A stretch of 64,000 nucleotides of DNA from Chryseobacterium phosphatilyticum (lineage in GTDB: Bacteria > Bacteroidota > Bacteroidia > Flavobacteriales > Weeksellaceae), in NCBI RefSeq assembly GCF_002899825.2, contig NZ_PPED02000004.1:588481-652480 (forward strand), in the 5' to 3' direction. Positions 21,207-29,727 of this stretch are shown here, piece after piece; the first letter of the stretch is position 1, and every line of letters begins with the position of its first letter. A program made the translations under genes and the position numbers. The notes under the pieces are model-generated. The model saw only the letters and a program-made list of their open reading frames with translations. It made no database searches and had not been told where the DNA came from.

Positions 21207-21770
21207 TTATTTTAACGTCACTGAACACGTGTTTCCGGAGACATTGATATTAAATGTGATATTTCCGGTCTGGTCAGGAGTACCGGTAACCGAATATTCT
21301 AAACTTCCATTTCCCAGAGCAAATGTTCCTGCCGGTAAGACAGCATTCAATCCACTGCTCCGGACTGACTGCGCTTCGTAAGTACTTCCATTTCCTCCCG
21401 TATAAGGGATCGATAAAGTACCTCTGTAGGTTTTTCCGGAAGTTGGAACAGGAGAAATAGTGGCGGAATTACATGAAAAAGAAACAGGACTTACAGCAGT
21501 ACGGCTATTAAGACCTTTTCCAAGACATTTAGACCATTTATTGGCTTGATAGGCTTTTACACATTCTTCCGAGATGTCATAAATCATCATCCCATCAATC
21601 GCATTGGCAACGGCACTAGTGTTAGGAACTCTGTTTAAAATTAAAGTTTTGTTGGTTGAACCTAGTTCAAGATCAGCACTAGGATAAGGGTTATCTGTCT
21701 TAATTCCAACCTGCGCAAAGGAAAATGCACTGATACCGATGGTAAGCAGTAGAAATACTTTTTTTATCAT
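21207..21770 (-). CDS. Short secreted paralog of the FISUMP protein, lacking the FISUMP domain
   Basis: The 187-residue protein has a signal peptide (FSFAQ end) and then the same N-terminal block as its neighbour (PYPSADLELGSTNKT, LNRVPNTS, YDISEECVKAY). One beta-rich segment follows (YRGTLSIPYTGGNGS, SVTGTP, NTCSVTLK), where the protein stops. It corresponds to about the first 190 residues of the 586-residue paralog. The stop is clean and no remnant of the missing domain follows, so it looks like a real short form rather than a fresh frameshift. Function unknown; probably cell-surface. Confidence 0.75.
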   Translation of the reverse strand: MIKKVFLLLTIGISAFSFAQVGIKTDNPYPSADLELGSTNKTLILNRVPNTSAVANAIDGMMIYDISEECVKAYQANKWSKCLGKGLNSRTAVSPVSFSCNSATISPVPTSGKTYRGTLSIPYTGGNGSTYEAQSVRSSGLNAVLPAGTFALGNGSLEYSVTGTPDQTGNITFNINVSGNTCSVTLK

Positions 21771-21961
21771 TTGTTAAAATCTTAGTGTTGTGTTCTAAAA
21801 TAATTTTTTTCTCCGAGTAAAGATATATGTTAATTTTGAATTTGCAAAAAAAAAAAGAAAAAAAATCCAAGTTTACTCACCAAAAAAGGACTTTTAAATA
21901 AATTTTAAATAACTGAAATTCATCTACATAAGAGACTAGTAAACGTTAAAATAAAATTAAC

Positions 21962-22600
21962 TCAAACTTTTACAGGAACGAAAAAAGGTACCACATTTTT
22001 AATATTTTTATCATCAGAAGCTATGCAACATTGATAATTTTCATCCAAAAAAAGGTCTTTTATGAAAAAATTCTTCTCCATAATCGTACACTCATCATTC
22101 AAAATTTCAAAAGTATCTAATGGAATCATCATTCCGTCACCATGAGCTTTTATTACCGCTTCCTTTCTTGTCCAGTAGTTGAAAAAGCTTTTTATCTTAT
22201 CTTCAGCGTGCTCAATCTGTTCAAATTCCCCCTTTGTCATTTGAAATTGAAAGTCATAGTAATTAATTGTGCGATCTAAAAATTCGATATCTATTCCTAT
22301 AGGAAATTCTGCAATAGCACATACAACCCGATCCCGGGAATGCGAGATGTTAAAATAAACCGGATTTCCTCGCAAATAAGGTTTTTTATTGGGCGATACG
22401 CGAATATCAGGCTCTGATATGTGAAAATATGTTTTGAGTCCATGTTGCAAAAGAATTCTTCCTGACAGCGACAGTTGTGCATCCTGCCATCTTCTGTAGT
22501 TAAGAATATGGGATCTAAAGTCTTCAGAAAATGTATCCAGATATTGATCTAAAATCGCCTGATGTCTTTCTTCGTTAATAAGGGTATGCAAAACTATCAT
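21962..22600 (-). CDS. 4'-phosphopantetheinyl transferase, Sfp/AcpT superfamily
   Basis: The 212-residue protein carries the superfamily motifs in order: KPYLRG then FNISHSRD (residues about 70-90), GIDIE (about 101-105, Mg-binding acidic residues) and WTRKEAVIKAHGDGM (about 142-156). Such enzymes move 4'-phosphopantetheine from CoA to the conserved serine of carrier proteins. The Sfp-like size and the position upstream of the NRPS gene on the same strand suggest it primes the carrier domains of that synthetase. It may also serve other carrier proteins. It is separated from the NRPS by the two surface-protein genes and is divergent from sodC. Confidence 0.9.
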   Translation of the reverse strand: MIVLHTLINEERHQAILDQYLDTFSEDFRSHILNYRRWQDAQLSLSGRILLQHGLKTYFHISEPDIRVSPNKKPYLRGNPVYFNISHSRDRVVCAIAEFPIGIDIEFLDRTINYYDFQFQMTKGEFEQIEHAEDKIKSFFNYWTRKEAVIKAHGDGMMIPLDTFEILNDECTIMEKNFFIKDLFLDENYQCCIASDDKNIKNVVPFFVPVKV

Positions 22601-22849
22601 ATCCGATGATGCTATTTTTGATTAAAGTAAGGTATAATTTTTTGTTTAGCATTACGTTTAAAAATACATTTTTTTTACCATCCACTATGCTATTTGTATG
22701 CATTTTAGGTCCATTCAAAAATAGAGGTACCAAACAAAGTGATTTTCAGTTCTTACCTCTGGTTGGTTCAGAAAAAAGATTGAAATCATAAAGCTCTTTG
22801 AAAAATCTTTTTTAAATTTATCATAAAATCACTTTAAATCATTTAAAAA

Positions 22850-23353
22850 ATGAAAGTACAAACATTAGCATTACTGGCGGGATGTGCATTTTTAGCCGCA
22901 TCATGTGGAACCACAAAAACGTACGCCGTAAACGCCAAGAGCGGAACAGAAACAGGGGGAACAGCAAAGTTTACTCAGCAGGGAAACAATGTAATTATGA
23001 AACTTGATGTGACGCACCTTACTCCTGGGATCCATGCAGTACATATTCATGAAAAAGGAGACTGTTCTGCTGCAGACGGAACCTCTACAGGCGGTCACTG
23101 GAATCCGGGCAAAGATGATCATGGAAAATGGGGTGCGGAACACTTCCATATGGGAGATATAGGAAATTTAGTGGCAGACCAAAGCGGTAATGCAACCCTT
23201 ATCTTCAAAACAGAGAAATGGTGTCTTGGCTGTACTGATGAATCCAAAAACATTATAGGAAAAGGTCTTATTGTACACGCAGCAGCAGACGATTTCCATA
23301 CTCAGCCTACCGGAAATGCCGGAGGAAGAGTGGGATGTATAGAAATTAAGTAA
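22850..23353 (+). CDS. sodC: Cu/Zn superoxide dismutase, lipoprotein
   Basis: This 167-residue enzyme converts superoxide to oxygen and peroxide outside the cytoplasm. A lipoprotein signal ends at LAASC, so it is probably membrane-anchored. Metal ligands are in the expected places: HIHEKGDCS (two Cu His), GGHWNP and DDHG, HFHMGD (His plus the Zn Asp), and VHAAADD (last Cu His). The disulfide Cys pair is in GDCS and GRVGC. An extra WCLGC motif lies in the loop before the last His. It is convergent with the prc gene across a shared terminator. Confident. Confidence 0.93.
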   Translation: MKVQTLALLAGCAFLAASCGTTKTYAVNAKSGTETGGTAKFTQQGNNVIMKLDVTHLTPGIHAVHIHEKGDCSAADGTSTGGHWNPGKDDHGKWGAEHFHMGDIGNLVADQSGNATLIFKTEKWCLGCTDESKNIIGKGLIVHAAADDFHTQPTGNAGGRVGCIEIK

Positions 23354-23370
23354 TCATTTTTTACACAATA

Positions 23371-23403
23371 AAAAAACCGCTAATTCTTCTTTAGCGGTTT
23401 TTT
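23371..23403. terminator. Bidirectional terminator between sodC and prc
   Basis: AAAAAACCGCTAA (23371-23383) pairs with TTAGCGGTTTTTT (23391-23403) across a 7-base loop. T-tracts on both strands suit both converging genes. Confidence 0.9.
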
Positions 23404-23407
23404 ATGT

Positions 23408-25537
23408 TTATGATTTTGTTCCCATTTCCGAAACAATATTCATTGCTTCCTGCAGATAAAGGTCTTTCTTCAGATTCTTGATCCACATTTCAGATTTTTT
23501 CTTGAAAGCTTCATCTTTTTTCTCTCTTTCAACCTCAGCCGGATACATAATAAATTGAAGTCCATTCTCAAATTTAGTTAAGGCTTTGAACTTTTCAATC
23601 TGAGATTTCCGGTGTTTCATCAGATCATTGAATTTATTAATATTCAATGTAATATTTTCTTCTTTATCCAATTTCTCTCTCCATTGAGCAGATTCTAATA
23701 ATAACTGGTAATTGTTATTTTTTGCCATTCTGTCTGCACTTGCTTTTTCAAGAGCCTGAGTATTAAAATAGTTCAGTTTCTGGAATTTTGTTGGGGGTAT
23801 TTTATCCCAAGCCAATGCATAGTCGTCATATCGCTCTCCCACTTCTGCATAGGTAAAGAAATCTTTCATCTGAATATCAGAAACAATTCCTTTTCTCTGT
23901 GTAGATTCTCCGGTAATTCTATAAAATTTTTGAATCGTCAGTTTTAAAGATCCAAAGTCATCTTCCGTATTTAAAAATCTATTTAAGTCTACGAATGTCT
24001 GAACTGTTCCCTTTCCGAAAGACTGTGGTGATCCGATAATCATTGCTCTTCCGTTATCTTGCATTACGCCGGCTAAAATTTCAGAAGCTGATGCAGAAAG
24101 CTCGTTTTGCATAATCACCAATGGCCCTGTCCAAATAGGAGTTTCATTTTTATTCTTTAAAGTCTGAATTTTCCCGTTTCCGTCTTTTACCTGAACATAA
24201 GGACCTGCCTCCATGAAAAGCCCCATAATATCCCCTACTTCTGTTAAAGATCCGCCTCCATTATTTCTAAGGTCCAGAACAATTCCTTCGATGTTCTGAG
24301 ATTTAAGCTTTATGATTTCATTTTTAATATCATCGGAAGCATTTCTACCTTTAGAATTTTCAAAATCGGCATTAAAGCTTGGAAGATTAATAAAGCCATA
24401 CTTCTTTCCGTTAGGAGCATTTACCACGATACTTCTTGCAAATGTATCTTCAATAGCTACCTCCTCACGAATCATGGTTACATCTTTAATAGACCCGTCT
24501 TTCTTCTGAACAGTTAAGGTAACCGGAGTTCCTTTTTCTCCTCTGATTAATCGTACAGCCTCATCAGAAAGCATTCCTACAACGTTTACGGCGTCATCTT
24601 TCGGTTTGGATTTTACTTTTAAGATCTTATCTCCTTCCGAAAGCTGCTTAGATTTCCATGCCGGAGCTCCAATAGTAAGAGCACCTAAATACAGATTCCC
24701 TTTTTTCTCCTGAATAATAGCTCCTATACCAATTACTTTTCCGGTAAACTGGGTATCAAAATCCTCTTTATCTTTTGGAGAATAGTAGTTGGTATGTGGG
24801 TCGAATACTTCCGTATATGCATTCATATACACCGTAAACCAATCCATTTTCTTTCTCTTTTTGAATCTTGTGAAAGTATCCTTTACAAGGTCTTTTACCT
24901 CATCGGTAGCCTTTTTGATCTTCTCGTCCTGAGTAAGAGCTTTAAACTTGATGGTATCCTTTAATTTATATTTCTGAACAGAGTCTTTCTTTACTTTCTG
25001 TGCTTCTTCCTTGCTGTTCATCGATTCAATCTCCTGAAGGATATTGTATTTGATAAATTTCTTCCACTCGTTATACTGTTCCTGTTTGTTGGCAGGTACC
25101 TTTTTAAGTTTCGGTTCTAACGTAAGAGTTTCATCTTCCTGAAGGTTAATTGGCTTACTGAAAATATCCTGAGTGATTTTATCGATTTCATCTACCCTTT
25201 GGTAAAGTCTGTCAATCGTAAGTTTATAAAAAGTAAGATCTCCAAGATTGATATAATCATCCAGTTTGGTTTCATGCTTGCTGAATTCATCCATATCGGA
25301 TTGCAGGAAGTATCTTTTGGCCGGATCTACCAATTCAAAATAATGCTTGTAAACATCTTTTGAGTAAGCATCATTGATAGGTTTTGGGCTATAATGAAGA
25401 TAAGAAAGTGTATTTTTTACGCTCACCATTATTGTTTGCATCTTTTCATCGTCATTCTTTGGCGAGTTGAAACAAAACATTAGACTGGTTAATGGAATTA
25501 GGAGTAAAAATTTATTCAGTTTGAAATTTTTCCACAT
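23408..25537 (-). CDS. prc: Carboxy-terminal processing protease (Prc/Tsp), family S41
   Basis: The 709-residue periplasmic serine protease cleaves proteins at their C-termini. An N-terminal hydrophobic export signal is followed by the helical N-terminal domain. A PDZ domain at about 240-340 (GIGAIIQEKKGNLYLG, SEGDKILKV) precedes the S41 catalytic core. The catalytic Ser is in LSASASEI (about 482) and the Lys in FGKGTVQ (about 507), 25 residues apart as in E. coli Tsp. The lysine- and glutamate-rich C-terminal part matches the DUF3340 tail of long Tsp proteins. The Cys in LMFCFNS is not in a good lipobox. It is likely to act in lipoprotein and envelope quality control. Confidence 0.93.
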   Translation of the reverse strand: MWKNFKLNKFLLLIPLTSLMFCFNSPKNDDEKMQTIMVSVKNTLSYLHYSPKPINDAYSKDVYKHYFELVDPAKRYFLQSDMDEFSKHETKLDDYINLGDLTFYKLTIDRLYQRVDEIDKITQDIFSKPINLQEDETLTLEPKLKKVPANKQEQYNEWKKFIKYNILQEIESMNSKEEAQKVKKDSVQKYKLKDTIKFKALTQDEKIKKATDEVKDLVKDTFTRFKKRKKMDWFTVYMNAYTEVFDPHTNYYSPKDKEDFDTQFTGKVIGIGAIIQEKKGNLYLGALTIGAPAWKSKQLSEGDKILKVKSKPKDDAVNVVGMLSDEAVRLIRGEKGTPVTLTVQKKDGSIKDVTMIREEVAIEDTFARSIVVNAPNGKKYGFINLPSFNADFENSKGRNASDDIKNEIIKLKSQNIEGIVLDLRNNGGGSLTEVGDIMGLFMEAGPYVQVKDGNGKIQTLKNKNETPIWTGPLVIMQNELSASASEILAGVMQDNGRAMIIGSPQSFGKGTVQTFVDLNRFLNTEDDFGSLKLTIQKFYRITGESTQRKGIVSDIQMKDFFTYAEVGERYDDYALAWDKIPPTKFQKLNYFNTQALEKASADRMAKNNNYQLLLESAQWREKLDKEENITLNINKFNDLMKHRKSQIEKFKALTKFENGLQFIMYPAEVEREKKDEAFKKKSEMWIKNLKKDLYLQEAMNIVSEMGTKS

Positions 25538-25884
25538 AAACTGCCTTTATTTATTAATTTTTTAAAAAAGTAGTATTGTAATAAGTAGCAAGAACTACCA
25601 GACTGTTACAAACGATCAAATTTAATACCTTATTTACAAATATCGAATAGTTTTGAACATTTTTATTAAAAGAGACTCATAAATACTAAAACAGAATTCT
25701 GATATTCCCCGATTGTCAATGCTTTTATTGAAATATTATGGAAATCATCTGTATTTTTTCTGCATTTGTTAAAATGTCAAATTTTCTTTAACATCTAAAA
25801 AACAGATACCACATCAAGCAATTATCTTACAAAAAGGCATAAAATATGCTAATATTTAATCAAATCACTTTAAAATATATTATT
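25538..25884. other. A+T-rich intergenic region between prc and a small membrane-protein gene (347 bp)
   Basis: No gene is seen between these divergent genes. The only recognisable element is a TAnnTTTG-type box for prc at 25617-25624 on the minus strand. Confidence 0.6.
25617..25624 (-). promoter_or_regulatory. Possible -7 box of prc
   Basis: It reads TAAATTTG on the minus strand, about 80 bases before the start codon. The nearest TTTG upstream is only 12 bases away, shorter than usual. Confidence 0.35.
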
Positions 25885-26055
25885 ATGAGAAGTTTATTAT
25901 GGTTAGTCGCAGTCATCTGCATCGTCGTATGGCTTTTAGGTATGTTAGGAATTATTCCGGGGATCAGTACTGGCTATTTGGTTCATGTTTTACTGGTTAT
26001 TGCTATTATTGTTGTTCTTTATAATATTATTACAGGAAGAAAACCCTTAGATTAA
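25885..26055 (+). CDS. Small two-helix membrane protein, lmo0937 family-like
   Basis: The 56-residue protein starts MRSLLWLVAVICIVVW and has two hydrophobic helices separated by GMLGIIPGISTG, ending in TGRKPLD. This matches small membrane proteins annotated as lmo0937 family (DUF5670), which are widespread and of unknown function. An in-frame ATG 39 bases upstream exists, but the MRSLLW start fits the family. It stands alone. Confidence 0.65.
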   Translation: MRSLLWLVAVICIVVWLLGMLGIIPGISTGYLVHVLLVIAIIVVLYNIITGRKPLD

Positions 26056-26202
26056 GTTTGCACAAAATTGTAGTGATCCGGTACAAAAAATTGCTACTTC
26101 AATTTGACTCTATCTGAAAGAGGAAACATATTTTTTTTCGCTCTCCGGTCTGTTTTGTGGGTTAAAGTGCAGCGATCTTCACATCAATTAATAATAAATC
26201 TA

Positions 26203-26236
26203 TTGTTTTATAACATGTTATTTTTAACTACATTTG
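26203..26236 (+). promoter_or_regulatory. Probable surE promoter
   Basis: TTG (26203-26205) is followed after 23 bases by TACATTTG (26229-26236), a good TAnnTTTG box at the upper limit of the usual spacing. It gives a leader of about 70 bases. Confidence 0.45.
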
Positions 26237-26314
26237 ATGTGTTGAAAATTCTTTTTGTTCCATTTTTTGAATGGACAAACTGCACTGTACTTTATTAAAA
26301 AATTAAATTAATTT

Positions 26315-27103
26315 ATGGAAAGACCACTTATTCTGGTGACGAATGATGACGGAATCACAGCTCCTGGTATCAGAAATCTTATCAGTTTTATGAATGAAAT
26401 CGGAGAAGTTATTGTGGTAGCACCAGACTCTCCGCAAAGCGGAAAAGGCCACGCTATTACTATTAACTCTACCCTAAGCTATGAAGAAGTAAATCTGGAA
26501 GGTCCTCAAATTGATTTTTCATGTAGCGGAACTCCTGTAGATTGTGTGAAAATTGCTCTTGACAAAATTCTCAAAAGAAGACCGGATATTGTTGTTTCCG
26601 GAATTAATCACGGGGCAAACTCTTCCATCAATGTCATCTATTCGGGGACGATGTCTGCTGCTGTGGAAGCAGGTGTGGAAGGAATTCCTGCTATCGGTTT
26701 CTCTTTACTGGATTTCAGCTGGGAAGCAGATTTTACTCAAGCCAAAGAATATATTCAGAATATTGTTAGAAGAACTCTTGAAAATCCAATGCCAAAAGGA
26801 ATTGTTCTGAATGTTAACATTCCAAAACTTCCGGCAGAAGAAATAAAAGGGGTTAAGGTTTGTAAACAAGCTCATGCCAAATGGGAAGAAAGCTTTGACG
26901 AAAGAGTAAACCCGCATGGTAAAAAATATTATTGGCTGACAGGATACTTCAACAATATGGATGATTCTGATGATGCTGATGAAACGGCTTTGGCCAACGG
27001 ATATATTTCTATTGTCCCTGTTAAGTTTGACCTTACGGCTTACGAATACATGAAAACATTAGAAGAAACAATGGCTTTTGATACTGTAAAAGAGACTAAA
27101 TAA
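26315..27103 (+). CDS. surE: 5'/3'-nucleotidase SurE
   Basis: The 262-residue metal-dependent phosphatase dephosphorylates nucleoside monophosphates. The metal site motif LVTNDDG is at residues 7-13. SGTPVDCV, SGINHGAN and YSGTMSAA follow in family order. The length matches the family. It stands alone on the plus strand with its own promoter upstream and a shared terminator with the converging radical SAM gene downstream. Confidence 0.93.
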   Translation: MERPLILVTNDDGITAPGIRNLISFMNEIGEVIVVAPDSPQSGKGHAITINSTLSYEEVNLEGPQIDFSCSGTPVDCVKIALDKILKRRPDIVVSGINHGANSSINVIYSGTMSAAVEAGVEGIPAIGFSLLDFSWEADFTQAKEYIQNIVRRTLENPMPKGIVLNVNIPKLPAEEIKGVKVCKQAHAKWEESFDERVNPHGKKYYWLTGYFNNMDDSDDADETALANGYISIVPVKFDLTAYEYMKTLEETMAFDTVKETK

Positions 27104-27120
27104 AATTCTGTTGAAGAATA

Positions 27121-27151
27121 AAAAAGTGTGAAATTACCTTTCACACTTTTT
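27121..27151. terminator. Bidirectional terminator between surE and the radical SAM gene
   Basis: AAAAAGTGTGAAA (27121-27133) pairs with TTTCACACTTTTT (27139-27151) around TTACC. T-tracts are present on both strands. A second small hairpin (GAGCAGA/TCTGCTC, 27175-27198) lies just beyond it. Confidence 0.9.
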
Positions 27152-27265
27152 TTATTGTTTACCTCTCACAGACTGAGCAGACTTATCTATATCTGCTCAT
27201 TTGTATGATAAAAAACAACTCATTATTTTCGCAAATTAAGATGACCGAGCCTTAAGAATACTTCT

Positions 27266-28669
27266 TTAAAATAGTACCTTATCTTCTTTTCTCAGTTCTT
27301 CCAGATAAGTTTTCTTATCATCTCTATAGAATAGATTCATTGTTTCAAAAGGAATTAACTTCAGATCTTTATTGACAATATGAACACAGGATTTTTTTAC
27401 TGCTCTTACATCAAAATCATGAGCATCCATAAAATTCATAATAATAATTCTAAACAAATTATCATAATCAAGATCAGGAGCACAAACTTCCGGTAAACAG
27501 CAAAGTAACTGGTTTACTTTAGGTTTTACTTTATCAACGGAGATTCCTGTACTGAATATATCCAGCAATTGCATATGAAGTCCTTTATCCTGTTCATATA
27601 CGATGGTATTTCTTGATTCATTATTCAGCAGGTCAGCAGGATTGATGTATCGGGTTAAGGGAATTATTTCTCCCTGAAGCTTTAATATATATCCCATAGC
27701 CAAAGCATCCGGATTACACGGAACAGGGATCATATCATCAGAATTCAATAAAGGAAACTGATTGATAATTTCTTGTCTTACCTCAGTCAATGTAATCTTT
27801 TCGTGAGCTGAATCTTCCCTGTTTCTTCCTGCAATTTCTACAGGTTGGAACGTGATCCCCCTTACGCATTTCTGCTTCAGGGCAAATTCTATGATTTTCC
27901 CAATTTCATCAATATTTTTACCTTTTTGAAGGACAATAACCAGCGTTGTAGAGAGATTAAGTTCGTTGAGCTTTTCCAAAGCTTTCATTCGGACCGCTGT
28001 GAGATCTTTTCCCCTGAAATCTTCCAGTACTTCCGGTTTAAAAGAATCAAACTGAAGGTATATTTCAAATTCAGGAGCATAGGTTGCGAGCTGCTCTGCA
28101 AATCCCGGATCATTGGCAATTCTGACCCCGTTGGTATTCAGCATCAGATGCTTAATCGGTTTAGACTTTGCAATATCCATAATTTTGAAAAACTCAGGAT
28201 GAATAGTAGGCTCTCCTCCACTGATCTGAACGACATCCGGTTCGCCTTCATTTTTCACAATGACATCAAACATTGCTTCAATCTCTTCCAGGCTTCTATG
28301 ACTTCCATAATGTGGAGAAGACATGGCATAACATGTGGGGCAAGTAAGATTACAACGATCTGTTACTTCCACAATAGAAAGACAACTATGCTGCTCATGA
28401 TCTACACAAAGTCCACAATCATAAGGACAGCCATATTCAACATCAGTTCCGAAATGCAGAGGCATTTCCGAAGCTTTATTATAGTTTCTTATGTTTTTAT
28501 AGTAGTGAACATCGGAAGCTATTTTTGTTTTAAAAAAGCCATGATCAGGACATCTTTTGGTCATAAAAACAGCTTCATCTTCAATGATTATCTTGGCACC
28601 AACTCTTTTAAGACATTCGGGGCAAAGGCTAATGGTATAATCGTAGTAGGTATAATTTCTTACTGGCAT
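27266..28669 (-). CDS. Radical SAM enzyme of the MJ0619 / tetraether-lipid-synthase-like type
   Basis: This 467-residue protein has a rubredoxin-like N-terminal Cys set (LCPECL, RCPDHG), then GCPYDCGLC and HSC. The radical SAM cluster motif is DRCNLTCPTCY (CX3CX2C) with SGGEPT behind it, and a C-terminal Cys block (LLCCLPEVC, KKSCVHI) follows. This array of extra Cys around a CX3CX2C core is that of archaeal MJ0619, known as the tetraether synthase Tes, which joins lipid tails. The bacterial relatives are not settled in function. It is the last gene of a tight set with a 78-residue membrane protein (9-base gap) and an Lgt-like protein, which points to a lipid or lipoprotein substrate. Another radical SAM reaction is possible. 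Confidence 0.8.
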   Translation of the reverse strand: MPVRNYTYYDYTISLCPECLKRVGAKIIIEDEAVFMTKRCPDHGFFKTKIASDVHYYKNIRNYNKASEMPLHFGTDVEYGCPYDCGLCVDHEQHSCLSIVEVTDRCNLTCPTCYAMSSPHYGSHRSLEEIEAMFDVIVKNEGEPDVVQISGGEPTIHPEFFKIMDIAKSKPIKHLMLNTNGVRIANDPGFAEQLATYAPEFEIYLQFDSFKPEVLEDFRGKDLTAVRMKALEKLNELNLSTTLVIVLQKGKNIDEIGKIIEFALKQKCVRGITFQPVEIAGRNREDSAHEKITLTEVRQEIINQFPLLNSDDMIPVPCNPDALAMGYILKLQGEIIPLTRYINPADLLNNESRNTIVYEQDKGLHMQLLDIFSTGISVDKVKPKVNQLLCCLPEVCAPDLDYDNLFRIIIMNFMDAHDFDVRAVKKSCVHIVNKDLKLIPFETMNLFYRDDKKTYLEELRKEDKVLF

Positions 28670-28678
28670 GGCAAAGTT

Positions 28679-28915
28679 TTAAAATCCTCCTCCACAAATA
28701 TAACCGCTGATCAATCCACAGATCAAAAGGCATATAAGCATCGTTTGGATAAATTGTTTTTTACTGAATTTTCTGTCTCCTTTCCATTCGTAGATGATTT
28801 TGGCTACAAAGGCGACAATCAGGGAAATAAAGAGGGCTCCCAGGATAATCATCCCAACGATCATAACGACCACACCTGCCAGGTTGCCTACTTCTAAAAT
28901 GGTTAAAGTTTTCAT
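28679..28915 (-). CDS. Small two-helix membrane protein of unknown function
   Basis: The 78-residue protein has two hydrophobic segments (about residues 8-35 and 58-75). A charged linker (YEWKGDRKFSKKQF) separates them, and the protein ends in YICGGGF. It is placed between the Lgt-like and radical SAM genes with gaps of 13 and 9 bases, so it is almost certainly cotranscribed and may be a membrane partner of one of them. No family recognised. Confidence 0.72.
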   Translation of the reverse strand: MKTLTILEVGNLAGVVVMIVGMIILGALFISLIVAFVAKIIYEWKGDRKFSKKQFIQTMLICLLICGLISGYICGGGF

Positions 28916-28928
28916 TTTGAATATTTTA

Positions 28929-29666
28929 CTATAAATATTTGTTTTTTTTAATACTATAAATGTAGTAAATAATTATACATATACAGACAAGTTGGATGGT
29001 TCCAAGATTCCCTGCAATTTCTACCCTTGGTTTAATAAAATCTAAAGAGAATCTGAAGGTAAAATAGCTCAGCATAAATAGTTGAAAAAGAAAACCTGAC
29101 GGATAGTTTCTTTTATGTTGAATATATTTTAAACCCAACCAAAGGACAATTAAGAAGCCAATCTCATACAAGGCAACCGGATGCCTGAGATACTCATCTC
29201 CAAGGTACATTCCAAAGATAGAATCAGTAGGAACGCCGTAGGTCTCCTCATAGATTCCTGTAAGAAAACATCCTATTCTCCCAATAATAATGGCAAACAT
29301 CAATGGAAAAACAATAAGATCCCCTGTGCTTTCTTTATGATGTACTATTTTTTTTGCCAATTCAACTCCCAGTAAACCAAAGGCAAGCCCGCCGACAATG
29401 GTATTGTTTGACCAGAATGTTTTAATATTAAAATTCTCAAATAATGTGTAGGGATTTTCCAGATTCCCAATCAGTTTGGAACCTATCAGCGCACCCGCAG
29501 TAGCTCCTATTAACACTGCAGCAGAAGTGTTGAAAGAGAGTTTTTCTCTGGATTTACGTTTCAGATAAAAATAATATCTCATCCCCAAAAACATTCCAAC
29601 AGCCTCAAAAAGAGGATGTGCGAGGATTGTTTTGCCGAAAATATCAAAAGTTACAGGAAAATCCAT
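28929..29666 (-). CDS. Prolipoprotein diacylglyceryl transferase (Lgt)-like membrane protein, divergent
   Basis: The 245-residue protein has about seven hydrophobic segments and the Lgt family layout: GRIGCFLTGIYEETYG (the GRIGNF motif), HPVALYE, and FRFSLDFIKPR near the C-terminus. Lgt transfers diacylglycerol from phosphatidylglycerol to the lipobox Cys. Compared with E. coli Lgt, the Arg of GRIG is kept. The Asn after GRIG is Cys here, and the His of the HGG motif appears replaced (TIVGG). It is probably a paralog with a changed reaction and not the housekeeping Lgt, which should be elsewhere. It heads the set with the 78-residue protein and the radical SAM enzyme. Confidence 0.75.
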   Translation of the reverse strand: MDFPVTFDIFGKTILAHPLFEAVGMFLGMRYYFYLKRKSREKLSFNTSAAVLIGATAGALIGSKLIGNLENPYTLFENFNIKTFWSNNTIVGGLAFGLLGVELAKKIVHHKESTGDLIVFPLMFAIIIGRIGCFLTGIYEETYGVPTDSIFGMYLGDEYLRHPVALYEIGFLIVLWLGLKYIQHKRNYPSGFLFQLFMLSYFTFRFSLDFIKPRVEIAGNLGTIQLVCICIIIYYIYSIKKNKYL

Positions 29667-29727
29667 TATTTCAAAAATACTCTATTTCATATTATTTACT
29701 ACCTTTATTCTGACAAATAATTACAAA

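Noticed and set aside
21225..21240. CACGTG in the short paralog gene as a parS
   Set aside because: The core is present but the outer bases read GAACACGTGTTT, the wrong arrangement for parS.
22606..22791. 61-codon frame before sodC
   Set aside because: It is A+T-rich with no motif and lies in the divergent promoter region.
26104..26298. 64-codon frame before surE
   Set aside because: It overlaps the surE promoter and has no protein-like composition.
27845..28897. 350-codon plus-strand frame
   Set aside because: It is antisense to the radical SAM and small membrane-protein genes, whose motifs are clear. Its own translation is Phe/Ile-rich without motifs.
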